Assembly (NCBI GenBank): GCA_019084435.1
Contig: JAHRFV010000179.1
Location: 1 to 42,347, forward strand
DNA: 42,347 bases
DNA from: Dethiosulfatibacter sp.
GTDB lineage: Bacteria; Bacillota_A; Clostridia; Tissierellales; Dethiosulfatibacteraceae
Direction of reading: 5' to 3'
Shown: piece by piece, positions 16,164 to 25,037 of the stretch
Layout of the letters: every line of letters begins with the position of its first letter
Numbering within the stretch: position 1 is the stretch's first letter
The notes under the pieces: generated by a model
The model's database searches: none
Told to the model about the DNA's origin: nothing
Seen by the model: only the letters and a program-made list of their open reading frames with translations
Translations under genes and position numbers: made by a program

Positions 16164-17726
16164 TTATTTCACCAACCTTTCTGGTAAATTCAATCCGCAC
16201 TTTAGAGTAAAAACAACCTCTTCTCTTGAGCCTACTACTATCTTTTCTACATACTCCAAGAAAATGTTATCATCGAATTGCAAAATATCGCCGCACTTAG
16301 ATAAGTATTTTAGAAGCTTCTGCGCTTCCTCCGACTGCTTACGGTAAGAAATAATACTGCTCGCCAGGAGTTCTTTTTCTATTTGAAGTCTATTAAGCTC
16401 TGCAACCAGGGCGTTATTCTCCTTGTTAAAAACAGCAGGTTCTAAAATAGCGCTGCTCATGAGACCTACCAGTACCTGCCGCTGCTCAATGTTCTTTCCT
16501 ATACGCTCATCAATCTCACTAAGTTTCAACAGGTATTCTTTGTCGTTAGTGCCGCTAAGTGACCATGCAAATGGCTTTATTATCTTCGTATGTGTAGCTA
16601 CAAGTTTTTGCATCATCCTAACAAATGTAACCTTTAATGCTTCCTCTGCAACATATTTCATTGAACATTCTTTCTTGTTTTCGATGTGCTTGCTGCAGCA
16701 CCAAGCAACGTAATCTCCGCTAGGCTTATAGTGCTTCCGTCGCTTGAATTTGCTGCCGCAGTCACCGCAGATGATCTTTCCTGAAAATGCATAGCGTACT
16801 TGGTATTTACCTTTGTCCTTCTCGATGCCTTTTTCCTTACCATGTTGATCTAGCAAATCCTGCGCCTTATTAAACACCTCATGAGTTATAATCGGCGCGT
16901 GATGGTTTTCAACCTGGTATTGATTTAGCTCACCGCGATTTTTATGGCGATTAAAGCTTCTATCTGTAAAAGTTTTCTGGAATATCACATCACCAGTATA
17001 TTTCTCGTTTTTCAAGATTCCGTTAATGGTGCTAGGGCTCCAGATACGGTTCTTTTTAGTAGGAATACCATCTTGTTCAAGGCCTCTTGCAATAGCACGT
17101 GTTCCTTTGCCAGCAAGTGCTTCTTCAAATATGCGCTTTACTACAACTGCCTGTTCAGGAATAATCACCAATTCACCATTCTTATTTTCATAACCATAAG
17201 GAGGATACGAAACAATAAATGTGCCATTCTGGAAACGCTTCTGGATACTCCACTTTGAATTTTCTGAAATAGAAACCGACTCGCTTTCTGCCATGCTTGA
17301 AAGAATGGTTAACATCAGCTCGCTATCCATTGACCCAGTGTTGATGTTCTCCTTCTCAAAGAACACTGGAATATTCAGTTCCTGAAGTCTTCTAACCATT
17401 TCTAGACAATCTGTAGTGTTTCTCGAAAATCGACTGATGGATTTTGTGATAATGTAATCAATACTTCCAGTTTCACAATCACTAAGCATTTGCAATAAGC
17501 CAATTCTCTTTTCTACCTTGGTTCCGCTAATCCCCTCGTCAAAATAAATACCCGCAAACACCCATTCATCATTTGCATTAATATAATTTTCGTAATGTAC
17601 TTTCTGAGTTTCTAAGCTCAAAAGTTGTTCATCAGAACCAGTGGAAACTCTAGCGTAAGCAGCTACTCTTAATTTCTTCTTGTAACCGAAGTCCTTAACT
17701 TCTTCAATTTTTGTTATTCGTTTCAT
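16164..17726 (-). CDS. Large serine recombinase (first of three)
   Basis: Large serine recombinase of about 520 residues. The resolvase domain has VAAYARVSTGSDEQ near its start with the nucleophilic Ser in RVSTG, and [17 protein letters not shown] around residues 95-111. The Recombinase domain contains SPSTINGILKNEKYTGDVIFQKTF-type sequence around residues 215-240. A zinc ribbon follows (CGDCGSKF and WCCSKH, about 320-355) and then a helical tail. ATG at 17726 is preferred to the TTG just before it because GAGGTGAG lies at the right distance. It is only modestly similar to the 518-aa recombinase, so the pair is not a recent duplication. Together with the 141-aa gene it forms a three-gene integration cassette. 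Confidence 0.93.
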   Translation of the reverse strand: MKRITKIEEVKDFGYKKKLRVAAYARVSTGSDEQLLSLETQKVHYENYINANDEWVFAGIYFDEGISGTKVEKRIGLLQMLSDCETGSIDYIITKSISRFSRNTTDCLEMVRRLQELNIPVFFEKENINTGSMDSELMLTILSSMAESESVSISENSKWSIQKRFQNGTFIVSYPPYGYENKNGELVIIPEQAVVVKRIFEEALAGKGTRAIARGLEQDGIPTKKNRIWSPSTINGILKNEKYTGDVIFQKTFTDRSFNRHKNRGELNQYQVENHHAPIITHEVFNKAQDLLDQHGKEKGIEKDKGKYQVRYAFSGKIICGDCGSKFKRRKHYKPSGDYVAWCCSKHIENKKECSMKYVAEEALKVTFVRMMQKLVATHTKIIKPFAWSLSGTNDKEYLLKLSEIDERIGKNIEQRQVLVGLMSSAILEPAVFNKENNALVAELNRLQIEKELLASSIISYRKQSEEAQKLLKYLSKCGDILQFDDNIFLEYVEKIVVGSREEVVFTLKCGLNLPERLVK

Positions 17727-17787
17727 CAACTCACCTCACTTTCTTACAGTCACATGTTCGCTCTACTTTGCATATATAGCAAGTCAT

Positions 17788-18015
17788 TTACTCATATAAT
17801 TCTGTTAAGTATGGGGAGAAAGATTTACGATTTAGATCTGTTATTTTATTGAATTCGTCATCAGTAATTAGGCCATTTTCATGCATGCCTAAAAGTATTT
17901 TTTGAGCTAATCTAAAATCCATATCGCGAAGCATTTGTGCCTCATCCATCTTGCGAGGTAACACCTTTAGAACCTTCTGTTTACTATCTATTTGGGTTGT
18001 TATTTGTCTATCCAT
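17788..18015 (-). CDS. SHOCT-like small protein ahead of the recombinases
   Basis: A 75-residue soluble protein. Its central part, RLAQKILLGMHENGLITDDEFNKIT (about residues 35-59, split here for description only), has the short helix pair of SHOCT-type modules, which often occur at protein ends or as small stand-alone proteins. It has no catalytic motif. The ATG is preceded by AAAGGAGGAC at a slightly long distance. It lies 58 bp before the first recombinase on the same strand and probably belongs to the same transcript; small genes of this kind are often found next to recombinases in clostridial elements. A role as a recombination directionality factor is possible but unsupported. Confidence 0.62.
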   Translation of the reverse strand: MDRQITTQIDSKQKVLKVLPRKMDEAQMLRDMDFRLAQKILLGMHENGLITDDEFNKITDLNRKSFSPYLTELYE

Positions 18016-18110
18016 AATCGGCTAGTCCTCCTTTGGTAGAAAAAAATTCCTTCTAGCTTACTAAGTGAATTTCCAACACATTCTTCCGGTATGAGGACAA
18101 ACTTTTGCAA

Positions 18111-18152
18111 AAAAAATAATGCTCACCGAAGAAACATCTTCGATGAGCATTT
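18111..18152 (-). terminator. Terminator after the lysis genes
   Basis: Minus strand: AATGCTCATCGAAGA pairs with TCTTCGGTGAGCATT around TGTT, followed by a run of eight T after ATTA. It closes the phage late transcript immediately after the amidase gene. Confidence 0.92.
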
Positions 18153-18159
18153 ATAAATT

Positions 18160-18846
18160 CTATTTTATATAACCTTCAAATCCTGCTTTCTTTAGTTTAG
18201 AAAGCATTGCATCTGCATTCGCCTTAACGGTATAAGCACCAACTTGCACACGATATAGTTTTTCATTAGTTATAGATGATTGAGGAGTAGATAAAACATC
18301 TTTCACATCAGTTCGAAAATCGTCCATTGATTTGCCATGTTTAGGAAACCAGTGCATGACGTCACTATGATTACTGGCGATACCCATTTTGTAGCCCTCA
18401 CTGTGACAGAGGATGTTCTCTTCGGTCAAGCTATAGAGTTTGCAAAGATACACACAAAGTTCAACGGCTTCTTGGTACACTTTATTGAAATAATTCTTAT
18501 CTGAAAGATCGTCCTCACAGATTTCAAAGCCGATGTGAGTATCGTTGCAGCTACCACCACCATGCCATCCACGATGATTCCAAGGCAAGGTCTGGTAGGT
18601 GGCGATTGTTCCGTCATTTAATTTACCAATAAAAGCATGAACGCAAACTTGCCGACCATCGGGCTTGTCTTGATTCCAGTGGTTATTATATTGGTTCATA
18701 CCGAGCAAACCATCATCTGGGCCAACATAACGTTTGAGCCAAGGGTTATTTGCACCGGTTGAGTGAACCATAATACCTTTGGGGATAATAGTTCTTCCGG
18801 CTTTATAGCAAGCATTTTTAGTAAGAATCAGTTTTCTTAGATTCAT
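18160..18846 (-). CDS. Phage endolysin: N-acetylmuramoyl-L-alanine amidase with SPOR domain
   Basis: Lytic enzyme that cleaves the bond between N-acetylmuramic acid and L-alanine in peptidoglycan to release phage, 228 residues. The amidase_2 fold occupies about residues 15-180: GIMVHSTGANN with a zinc-binding His at 28, PWNHRGWHGGGSCNDTHIGFE around 88-108, and SNHSDVMHWFPKHGK with another His-containing block around 158-172. A C-terminal SPOR-like domain follows (KLYRVQVGAYTVKANADAML, about 196-215), probably binding denuded glycan strands. It has no signal peptide, so it needs the holin encoded just upstream, 3 bp away. It is followed by a strong terminator. Confidence 0.93.
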   Translation of the reverse strand: MNLRKLILTKNACYKAGRTIIPKGIMVHSTGANNPWLKRYVGPDDGLLGMNQYNNHWNQDKPDGRQVCVHAFIGKLNDGTIATYQTLPWNHRGWHGGGSCNDTHIGFEICEDDLSDKNYFNKVYQEAVELCVYLCKLYSLTEENILCHSEGYKMGIASNHSDVMHWFPKHGKSMDDFRTDVKDVLSTPQSSITNEKLYRVQVGAYTVKANADAMLSKLKKAGFEGYIK

Positions 18847-18849
18847 ACA

Positions 18850-19260
18850 TCATTCCTCCTTGCCATTTTTATTATTAAGTTGCTCTAAAACATCTTTTAA
18901 CTTTTGCGGCACAGGCAGACCGATGTGGGCAGCATTTTCAAGAATGGAAATACCCTCGTTAGACAGATAAAAGAAGATAACTGCTGTTCTAATCACAGAG
19001 CCTTCTCCTATTACGTTTTGATCGATGATATGCCCTATGGCCACGAGTGAGAATATAAGAACTTTCTTAAAAATACCTCGAAAACCAACTTCACTGGATA
19101 GTTTTTTATCTAGTACTGCACACATTAGACCCGTTATGTAGTCAATGACTACAAAGGCAAGAAGAGCAAATAAAAAGCCATCAAGACCCCCGATAAAATA
19201 ACCAAATCCACCTCCAACACCTGCTATAACTGCCTGACTCCAATTCCATATTTCTTTCAT
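18850..19260 (-). CDS. Phage holin family protein
   Basis: Membrane protein of the toxin-secretion/phage lysis holin family (holin_4-type), 136 residues. Hydrophobic segments are visible around residues 8-22, 28-48 (FLFALLAFVVIDYITGLMC), 67-80 and 90-103, and the FVVIDYITG block is characteristic. It would form membrane lesions that let the amidase reach the cell wall. The start has AAGGAGGTC at ideal spacing. It is followed 3 bp later by the amidase, a standard lysis cassette. A terminator lies just upstream (19286-19317), between this gene and the tail genes. Confidence 0.92.
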   Translation of the reverse strand: MKEIWNWSQAVIAGVGGGFGYFIGGLDGFLFALLAFVVIDYITGLMCAVLDKKLSSEVGFRGIFKKVLIFSLVAIGHIIDQNVIGEGSVIRTAVIFFYLSNEGISILENAAHIGLPVPQKLKDVLEQLNNKNGKEE

Positions 19261-19285
19261 TGTAGACCTCCTTTGTTTAATGCAT

Positions 19286-19317
19286 AAAAAATGACGCCTG
19301 CTATATAAGCGAGCGTC
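19286..19317 (-). terminator. Hairpin terminator between the tail and lysis genes
   Basis: Minus strand GACGC...GCGTC with an inner GCT/AGC pair, followed by A and six T. It would stop or attenuate tail transcription before the holin, so lysis genes may depend on read-through. Confidence 0.65.
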
Positions 19318-19372
19318 TTGATGTCGATTTATTCTGGTGTATATAAAACCTTGATGTCTTCAAGTCACTGTA

Positions 19373-20734
19373 TTATTCATAGATCCTACTGCTACTTGAT
19401 CTATCTTTTATGATCATACCAATGTAGTCACTGAGTCTGCCTCTACCAACTTTGCCTCCGCTGTCTACCGTGAAATCGGTATAAAAACCGTCTTTCCCAA
19501 AGCGGTGGGTGATCTCGGTTATAAGACCTAGACTTGTAGAACCTTCGGCACTCACTATCACAGCTTCATCTCCTAAAATGAGTTGTGGCCTAAATGGGCC
19601 TGTGAAGCTTTCAATTTTACCCACATACTGAAGGCTATCAGCAATCTGAGTAGCATAACTCTCTGCATCGGTGTGAGTCGTACCTTCTGGTACATTAACA
19701 TAAAGGGTCTTATTAGCCTGCAAATTCCAGCCACTATAAGTCTCCACATCCCTGTATACTTTGATGATGAAATTCTGATTGTGGACACATACTCGGCGAT
19801 ATGCTTCCTGGTCATCTCTAACAATACTTCTTGTAAAGATGTCTTTATCTCTATAGAATGAATATCTAGAATTCGGGGTGAATCCAGCATAGTTTTCAGA
19901 GCCAATGACTACAGTTCCATCTACAATTTCTTTAATATGCCAGTTATTAAGAGCCTTCAAAATCTCCATAATGCCTGCAAGACAGCTCATATTTGCATCG
20001 AATTGATACCCAGCATAAATAGAAGTGTTTTCCACTAATACCTCGTCAGAACTAATATTGAACCTATATAATATTTCTTTTAAAGTTTCACGAAGATTCC
20101 AATAAGGATAGACATTTTCCTCATCAAAGGTTTGATCATTTAGCGCTTTACCAATGATGTTTCTGCCATCGACACCAACCGTCTCGTTTAATAGAGAAAA
20201 ATTACTTCTGTCCACATAAAATGTGCCCAAGGGATATGGTTCACTATCACCCATACTAAATTCAAAAGTCACTTTACTCCCAGGAGAAAGCAAACTTGAA
20301 TCTTCAGATATTGACACATTTCCAACGTACTCCGGATTTTCATTGAGTGGATTCTCCAAATTCAAAGTGAATGAGGAAATAGGTGTATCCATAGAATGCT
20401 TTATTGTTGCACTATCCAAGTATCTATCCATCTCGAAAGCGAACTCATATATTAACAGTTTTTGTGCGTTACTCGTTCGATAGCTACCTACGATTCCAAA
20501 ACCCGATAACGTCTTCAGCTCAAGATGGGTCATGTTTGTATCTTCAATAGGGCTAATCTCATTAGTGTCTAACCAAACTGGACTATCGAAGTCGCCGTCA
20601 AATTTTTTAGATGAAGTTCCATACATTTTACCGTTACTCAAGTAAAACAGCTCTCCTTCTGTCCTCTCAAATTGTACAAAGTCGGGATAATTCCCAGTAC
20701 CAACTACAGCAACTGTTTCAAATGACAACTGCAT
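19373..20734 (-). CDS. Phage tail hub/baseplate-like protein
   Basis: A 453-residue protein of the tail tip module. Its middle and C-terminal portions show the pattern of tail hub proteins: FYVDRSNFSLLNETVGVDGRN (about 173-193 in pieces), a long helical region with LRETLKEILYRFNI, and a late beta domain containing LGLITEITHRFGKDGFYTDFTVDS near residues 405-430, which is reminiscent of XkdQ/gpD-like proteins. It has no membrane segment or enzymatic motif. It is the last tail gene before the terminator and lysis cassette. It has an AAAGAGGTGA ribosome site. The assignment as hub or baseplate component rests on position and on the C-terminal motif. Confidence 0.65.
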   Translation of the reverse strand: MQLSFETVAVVGTGNYPDFVQFERTEGELFYLSNGKMYGTSSKKFDGDFDSPVWLDTNEISPIEDTNMTHLELKTLSGFGIVGSYRTSNAQKLLIYEFAFEMDRYLDSATIKHSMDTPISSFTLNLENPLNENPEYVGNVSISEDSSLLSPGSKVTFEFSMGDSEPYPLGTFYVDRSNFSLLNETVGVDGRNIIGKALNDQTFDEENVYPYWNLRETLKEILYRFNISSDEVLVENTSIYAGYQFDANMSCLAGIMEILKALNNWHIKEIVDGTVVIGSENYAGFTPNSRYSFYRDKDIFTRSIVRDDQEAYRRVCVHNQNFIIKVYRDVETYSGWNLQANKTLYVNVPEGTTHTDAESYATQIADSLQYVGKIESFTGPFRPQLILGDEAVIVSAEGSTSLGLITEITHRFGKDGFYTDFTVDSGGKVGRGRLSDYIGMIIKDRSSSSRIYE

Positions 20735-20774
20735 AGATTCACCTCTTTCTAATCCTTGAAAACCAACCTAAAAA

Positions 20775-20996
20775 TCATTCATTCTCATCTTCTTTTGGTA
20801 GCAAATCTGCTATTTTAGCCATCAATACTTTGACTTCTGCATATGGATCTATTTTAGGTACATCTTTACATGTTACTGTTTCTTGAAAATGTGAAATATC
20901 ATGAGCTGTTTTGCACTGAATACACTCGATTGTATTTGAAAGTGTCTCAATACCCATCACGGCTCCACAGACACATATTATTTGTCCAGATTTCAT
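20775..20996 (-). CDS. Small zinc-ribbon-like protein in the tail operon
   Basis: A 73-residue protein from the chosen start. Four cysteines occur in two pairs, CVCG at about residues 8-11 and CIQCK around 26-30, compatible with a small zinc ribbon. The rest is acidic and helical (AEVKVLMAKIADLLPKEDENE). The ATG at 20996 sits just past the stop of the preceding gene and follows GGAGAAGGGG, so it is favoured over an in-frame upstream ATG inside that gene. Function is unknown; in this place it might be a tail-fibre assembly or chaperone factor, which is a guess from position. Confidence 0.68.
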   Translation of the reverse strand: MKSGQIICVCGAVMGIETLSNTIECIQCKTAHDISHFQETVTCKDVPKIDPYAEVKVLMAKIADLLPKEDENE

Positions 20997-20997
20997 T

Positions 20998-22443
20998 CTA
21001 TACCCCTTCTCCAAATTGAATTTCAAAACTAACATCTAAAACATAGTCCGTTGACTTTGGAAAATAATTAACTCTTCCTGAAACCGATACTGTTTCTCCC
21101 AAAGCCGGCGGTGTTGCAAATGTGGCTATTGGAGCACTATTTAGTGGATCTTCTATCCATACCATGCGCACACCAAGTCCATAACTAGACATCCTTACTC
21201 GATAATATAAATCATCCCATGTAACTATCGCTGACTGTACGTCTCTACCAGAGCTGGCACGAGAACCACGTGATAAGCGAGTGGTCCAAGTTTCACCATC
21301 TATAGATGAATCCAAATACAAGTAACCTGTATCATTATTGCTATTTCCTAATGCGTCTAAGAATATTTTCTTACCTTGCAAACTTTCTGTGTTTTTCCAC
21401 GTGCCCATATCCGTGTAAGAAAACCAAGACTGTCCACCTGTAGCAAAAGGATCAGCCACCCAGCTTAAAAAGGTTTTGCCAACTACTGGATAGTCCATGA
21501 ATGATAAAATGGATAATCTCTTAGTTGGATTTTCTGTACCAGAAATTATTGCGTTCCCATCAATAGTGCTATTTCGCTTAAATATTGGATTCATAATTTC
21601 GGGGATTACTGGGAACTGCGTTATTAGGCCATCACCTACACCGATTATCTTGTTTACAAAGTCCACTGATGGAACTGGTGTGTACCTACAAATCCCGTTT
21701 AATGAAAGTGTTTTAACTTGGTTGTAGGTATTACCTTCAGTAATCTCAAATCTTGTCGAATACCTTCTTTTTCTATTTACAGTTTCAGCCACAACTGTTG
21801 GAGACTTAGATGTTATAAAATGAATTGTTGAAAGAGCATTTGTATCTCGCTCATTCAAATCTAGTTCTATTGCAGATGTAGTATTGTATGACCCACCTGT
21901 AAAGTACATTATTAGTTCGTTATAATTTACTGTGCCTGAAATAATCGAACTTAAGCACATCCTAGTATTTGTATTGTCATTTAAAGTTGCAAATATGGTG
22001 GCGTAAATAACGATTACATCTAAATCTGTTTTTGTAAGTGTTAGAGGATTACCTTCTGCATCTTTTATCATGGCATGCGTTATTAAATTGGTATTTGTAG
22101 AACCAAAAGCAACACCAACTTCTGTCAATGTCGCACCAACATTATCGCTTGGGTTTAGGGTTATTTTTCTAGTCCATTTACTTGTCGGTAACGCTCGGAT
22201 TGTTTCAGTCGTCTCAGCTGTTTTTGTACCTAAATGTGTGAACAAAGTTGTTCTTGTAGATTCCAAAGTTCCATTACCTGTACCATAGTGAATATTGACA
22301 AAGAAAGAAGACAGAGCACAAAGCCTTGTATAGGCTTGATCCAGAACGATATTTTCAGCGAAACCCTTTTGAATTACCACCCCTTCCCTAATAACTTCAA
22401 TGTCAAATCTATTATGAAATTTTACTTTTGATTTTATTTGCAT
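20998..22443 (-). CDS. Phage tail fibre/receptor-binding-like protein
   Basis: A 481-residue protein of the tail tip region without a family I can name confidently. It starts with MQIKSKVKFHNRFDIEVIREG, a pattern seen at the base of phage tail tip proteins. Beta-rich segments then predominate, including GSTNTNLITHAMIKD and FEITEGNTYNQVKTLSL. The C-terminal third contains WFSYTDMGTWKNTESLQGKK, YLYLDSSIDGETWTTRLSRG and YYRVRMSSYG, which resemble a carbohydrate-binding beta-sandwich. No enzymatic motif is seen. It overlaps nothing upstream and is followed by the small zinc-ribbon gene. A receptor-binding role is inference from position and composition. Confidence 0.6.
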   Translation of the reverse strand: MQIKSKVKFHNRFDIEVIREGVVIQKGFAENIVLDQAYTRLCALSSFFVNIHYGTGNGTLESTRTTLFTHLGTKTAETTETIRALPTSKWTRKITLNPSDNVGATLTEVGVAFGSTNTNLITHAMIKDAEGNPLTLTKTDLDVIVIYATIFATLNDNTNTRMCLSSIISGTVNYNELIMYFTGGSYNTTSAIELDLNERDTNALSTIHFITSKSPTVVAETVNRKRRYSTRFEITEGNTYNQVKTLSLNGICRYTPVPSVDFVNKIIGVGDGLITQFPVIPEIMNPIFKRNSTIDGNAIISGTENPTKRLSILSFMDYPVVGKTFLSWVADPFATGGQSWFSYTDMGTWKNTESLQGKKIFLDALGNSNNDTGYLYLDSSIDGETWTTRLSRGSRASSGRDVQSAIVTWDDLYYRVRMSSYGLGVRMVWIEDPLNSAPIATFATPPALGETVSVSGRVNYFPKSTDYVLDVSFEIQFGEGV

Positions 22444-22454
22444 AAACTCCCTCC

Positions 22455-23363
22455 TTAAGGGTTTACAACACCAACATAAGTCAATATTGCACTTGCGATT
22501 ACATTGGTATAAATAGATTCTTGTGCATACATACTCGTGTAAGATACTTTACTAAATGTTTCAGTACATGTAATCCCAACTGTAATTTGTTCACCTGCAT
22601 GTGGATTAGGCTTAGTTTCTAAATCCGCTGGAACAAATGATTCACTAAATCCAGGCACTGGTCCACCTCTACCTCTAAGTGTTCCTAATGCTTGATTGTA
22701 AACTACACTGACAGAATATTTGACATTGTTAAACCTACCTTGAGGGTGCATTGTCAAAAGCAAATGCTTGTCATTTTCAAAATCTGGATGTCTTTCAACA
22801 TTAGCAACTTTATAGACCTTATCTATTGTTTGGCCACCAATGTATTGATGCTCCTCTCCTGTTACAAGAAAAGCTCTTTCATTACCTATTGCTACAAGCA
22901 TCTCAATTTCATAAATATACAGATAAGATGAATACCTATCTAATATTGACCAGCGATAATATGAGTATGGTATTGACTGCTCCCACTGAAATTCTAACCA
23001 GCCAGCCGTATCTGCACTGACTGTCTCTAGTAAAGTAGACCAAGTTATACCATCATTTGAGGCTTCTACAATAAATGTCTTTGGCCTGTAAGAACTTACA
23101 TACCATTTAAATCCAGAACTGCTAACACCATATCTATAATCCATCTGTATCCACTGAGTTCCTGTGGTTCTTGTATACCATTGTGTCGATGTACTACCAT
23201 CAAATGCTGAAGATGGTGCATAAGTTGTGTACTGGCTACTTGCAGTCGCTATACCATCCGGCCTACGATACTCATTCCCAAAGGATGGAAGTAGTCCAGT
23301 AATATCACCTCTAAGTACTTCAGTAAACTCAATGGCAATCTTTTGTCCTTCACCTTTACTCAT
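22455..23363 (-). CDS. Tail protein with a discoidin (F5/8 type C)-like domain
   Basis: A 302-residue tail tip protein with a clear galactose-binding-like fold. The segment at about residues 34-160 contains IATASSQYTTYAPSSAFDG, TQWYTRTTGTQWIQMDYRYG, FIVEASNDGITWSTLLE and YYRWSILDRYSSYLYIYEIEM, the pattern of F5/8 type C (discoidin) domains that bind glycans. The C-terminal part looks like a phage structural domain (VKYSVSVVYNQALGTLRG). It overlaps the previous gene's stop by 8 bp and has its own GAGGTGATTT site. It probably binds the cell surface; the exact ligand is unknown. Confidence 0.72.
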   Translation of the reverse strand: MSKGEGQKIAIEFTEVLRGDITGLLPSFGNEYRRPDGIATASSQYTTYAPSSAFDGSTSTQWYTRTTGTQWIQMDYRYGVSSSGFKWYVSSYRPKTFIVEASNDGITWSTLLETVSADTAGWLEFQWEQSIPYSYYRWSILDRYSSYLYIYEIEMLVAIGNERAFLVTGEEHQYIGGQTIDKVYKVANVERHPDFENDKHLLLTMHPQGRFNNVKYSVSVVYNQALGTLRGRGGPVPGFSESFVPADLETKPNPHAGEQITVGITCTETFSKVSYTSMYAQESIYTNVIASAILTYVGVVNP

Positions 23364-24672
23364 TCCAAATCACCTCCACAGTAGGTAACGGTAGGTCTGG
23401 AAATATCAAGTTCAGCGGCATAAATGAATCATTCATCGTATCAAAAAGATAACCCGCTTCATTCCACGAATCAGTAATTTCTACAGCTACTAACTGCTGC
23501 ACAGTATTCATTCCAAACTCTGCACCTGCTTCATCAATATAAACATCAAATTGAAACCCCTTACTTCCATTCACTTCTACTACATTTGCTACTGGAATTG
23601 GTGCATTCCACTCAGTGTCCATTAGCACTACTGTAGGTACATTTACTGCAAAATAGTTCAGTGTAATCCGTATTATGAAGCCCCAGTCTTGATACTCCTC
23701 ATCTTGCTCATTTAACCTTGTCATTGGCAAATTTTCTAGTGTAACAATCGAGTTATCTGTTCTGCCAAATAGTAACGCACAACTTGTTAAAAAATTGGTG
23801 ATAATAGTCTCATCATGAAAGACATCGTAATAACTTACTTTCAATAAATCTGTTGAACTGGTTATATTGGTAGTTATCGTATGCTGTTCAACTGCCATTC
23901 CTGCCCAGTTTCTAGGTGTGATTAACCAGTGCACTTGTCCAGTGCTGGATTCTATTGCAAAGCCCATTCTATAGTCATTCGTTATAAACATATTTAAATG
24001 AACTGCTGTATCAGTAAACTGTGTTAACTGTCTCTCACCTTCCCAAACATAAGTGTAGTCTTCTTGCTGGCAATAATTCCTATAACAAACCGTACCATCT
24101 GTCTTGACATAGCCTACAACTATACCTTGATCACTCTCAATAACATTTACATTCTTCCATGCGCGTATTGCCCGTACACAAGATACATTAGTTGCTAACT
24201 CGAACTTAGTAGTCTCGTCATCCCAATACTGTCTCCATAAAATACCCGTATCATCTACCCAAAATATCCATGGCTTTTCATCCGTTATTAAACGCCACAG
24301 TTTTCTATATCGTTCCCAGTGACCATTAAAAGCTATGGCTACAGAAGAACCAGGGCCTAAAGTAAACTGGTCTTTCCACCCATCCTTCAACTTATCTGGG
24401 TATTCTCTAATAGCCGTATTTACTTCATTATTATGGACGTGAATCTCATAAAGCCTATTCGGATGACCATAACTTTTAAATCGTCTAGGGGTTACTGACA
24501 CATCTCCCAAACCTTCTCCTGTTCGAATCGTTTCAACGGTCCAGTAGGCACTATCCACTACAGTTGTTCTTGCTCTGCTCACTTTGATACTCATTTTGGG
24601 GTCTGAATTATTTGCTGGAGTTTGCTGAGTGCTTTTCAATTTTTCATTCATCAAGGAGCTTACACTTCTCAC
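23356..24672 (-). CDS. Unknown phage tail-associated protein
   Basis: A 438-residue protein in the tail operon that I do not recognise. It lacks membrane segments and catalytic motifs. Repeated aromatic-rich short blocks such as WKNVNVIESDQGIVVGYVK, GFAIESSTGQVHWLITPRNW and MRLNEQ-like loops suggest a beta-propeller or a repeated beta architecture. The start overlaps the stop of the upstream 122-aa gene (ATGA), showing translational coupling, and its own stop overlaps the start of the discoidin-like gene. Its position after the distal tail gene suggests a tail tip or spike component. The function is inferred from position only. Confidence 0.6.
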   Translation of the reverse strand: MRSVSSLMNEKLKSTQQTPANNSDPKMSIKVSRARTTVVDSAYWTVETIRTGEGLGDVSVTPRRFKSYGHPNRLYEIHVHNNEVNTAIREYPDKLKDGWKDQFTLGPGSSVAIAFNGHWERYRKLWRLITDEKPWIFWVDDTGILWRQYWDDETTKFELATNVSCVRAIRAWKNVNVIESDQGIVVGYVKTDGTVCYRNYCQQEDYTYVWEGERQLTQFTDTAVHLNMFITNDYRMGFAIESSTGQVHWLITPRNWAGMAVEQHTITTNITSSTDLLKVSYYDVFHDETIITNFLTSCALLFGRTDNSIVTLENLPMTRLNEQDEEYQDWGFIIRITLNYFAVNVPTVVLMDTEWNAPIPVANVVEVNGSKGFQFDVYIDEAGAEFGMNTVQQLVAVEITDSWNEAGYLFDTMNDSFMPLNLIFPDLPLPTVEVIWNE

Positions 24673-25037
24673 AGCGTCACCTCTTCTTTGATAATCATGT
24701 TGATATTGCCTTCAAAAAAGCTTCTATCTTTATCACCATGAGCAAAGTTTATACGCTTCCATTCAATACTTTCTTCAATGAACACCAAATACTTTTTATC
24801 AAGGAAGAATAGTACCAGTGGAGTTCCTTGATCAACCATGCTGTTTAGCATTTCAGCTTGATTAAATGATGAGATAATGGAACCTTCCATCTTTCTGAGA
24901 GGGCTTCCTATAATCTGCACATGATAGCTTCCATCAAGTAATCGGTTCACTTGTTTATTTGATGAATATTTCATAGGAGAGACTTCTTTAAGAATCTTTG
25001 ACAAAGCGATACCAGTTGATGTTTCCAGTCTTATCAT
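24669..25037 (-). CDS. Small phage tail protein
   Basis: A 122-residue protein between the tape measure and tail tip genes. It opens with MIRLETSTGIALSKILKEVSP and has a compact mix of beta strands (YHVQIIGSPLRKMEG) and helices, like small distal-tail or DUF6711-type proteins of Firmicutes siphophages. No motif gives a specific function. It starts on a TGATG overlap with the tape measure stop and overlaps the next gene's start, so it is tightly embedded in the operon. Distal tail identity is inferred from place and size. Confidence 0.6.
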   Translation of the reverse strand: MIRLETSTGIALSKILKEVSPMKYSSNKQVNRLLDGSYHVQIIGSPLRKMEGSIISSFNQAEMLNSMVDQGTPLVLFFLDKKYLVFIEESIEWKRINFAHGDKDRSFFEGNINMIIKEEVTL

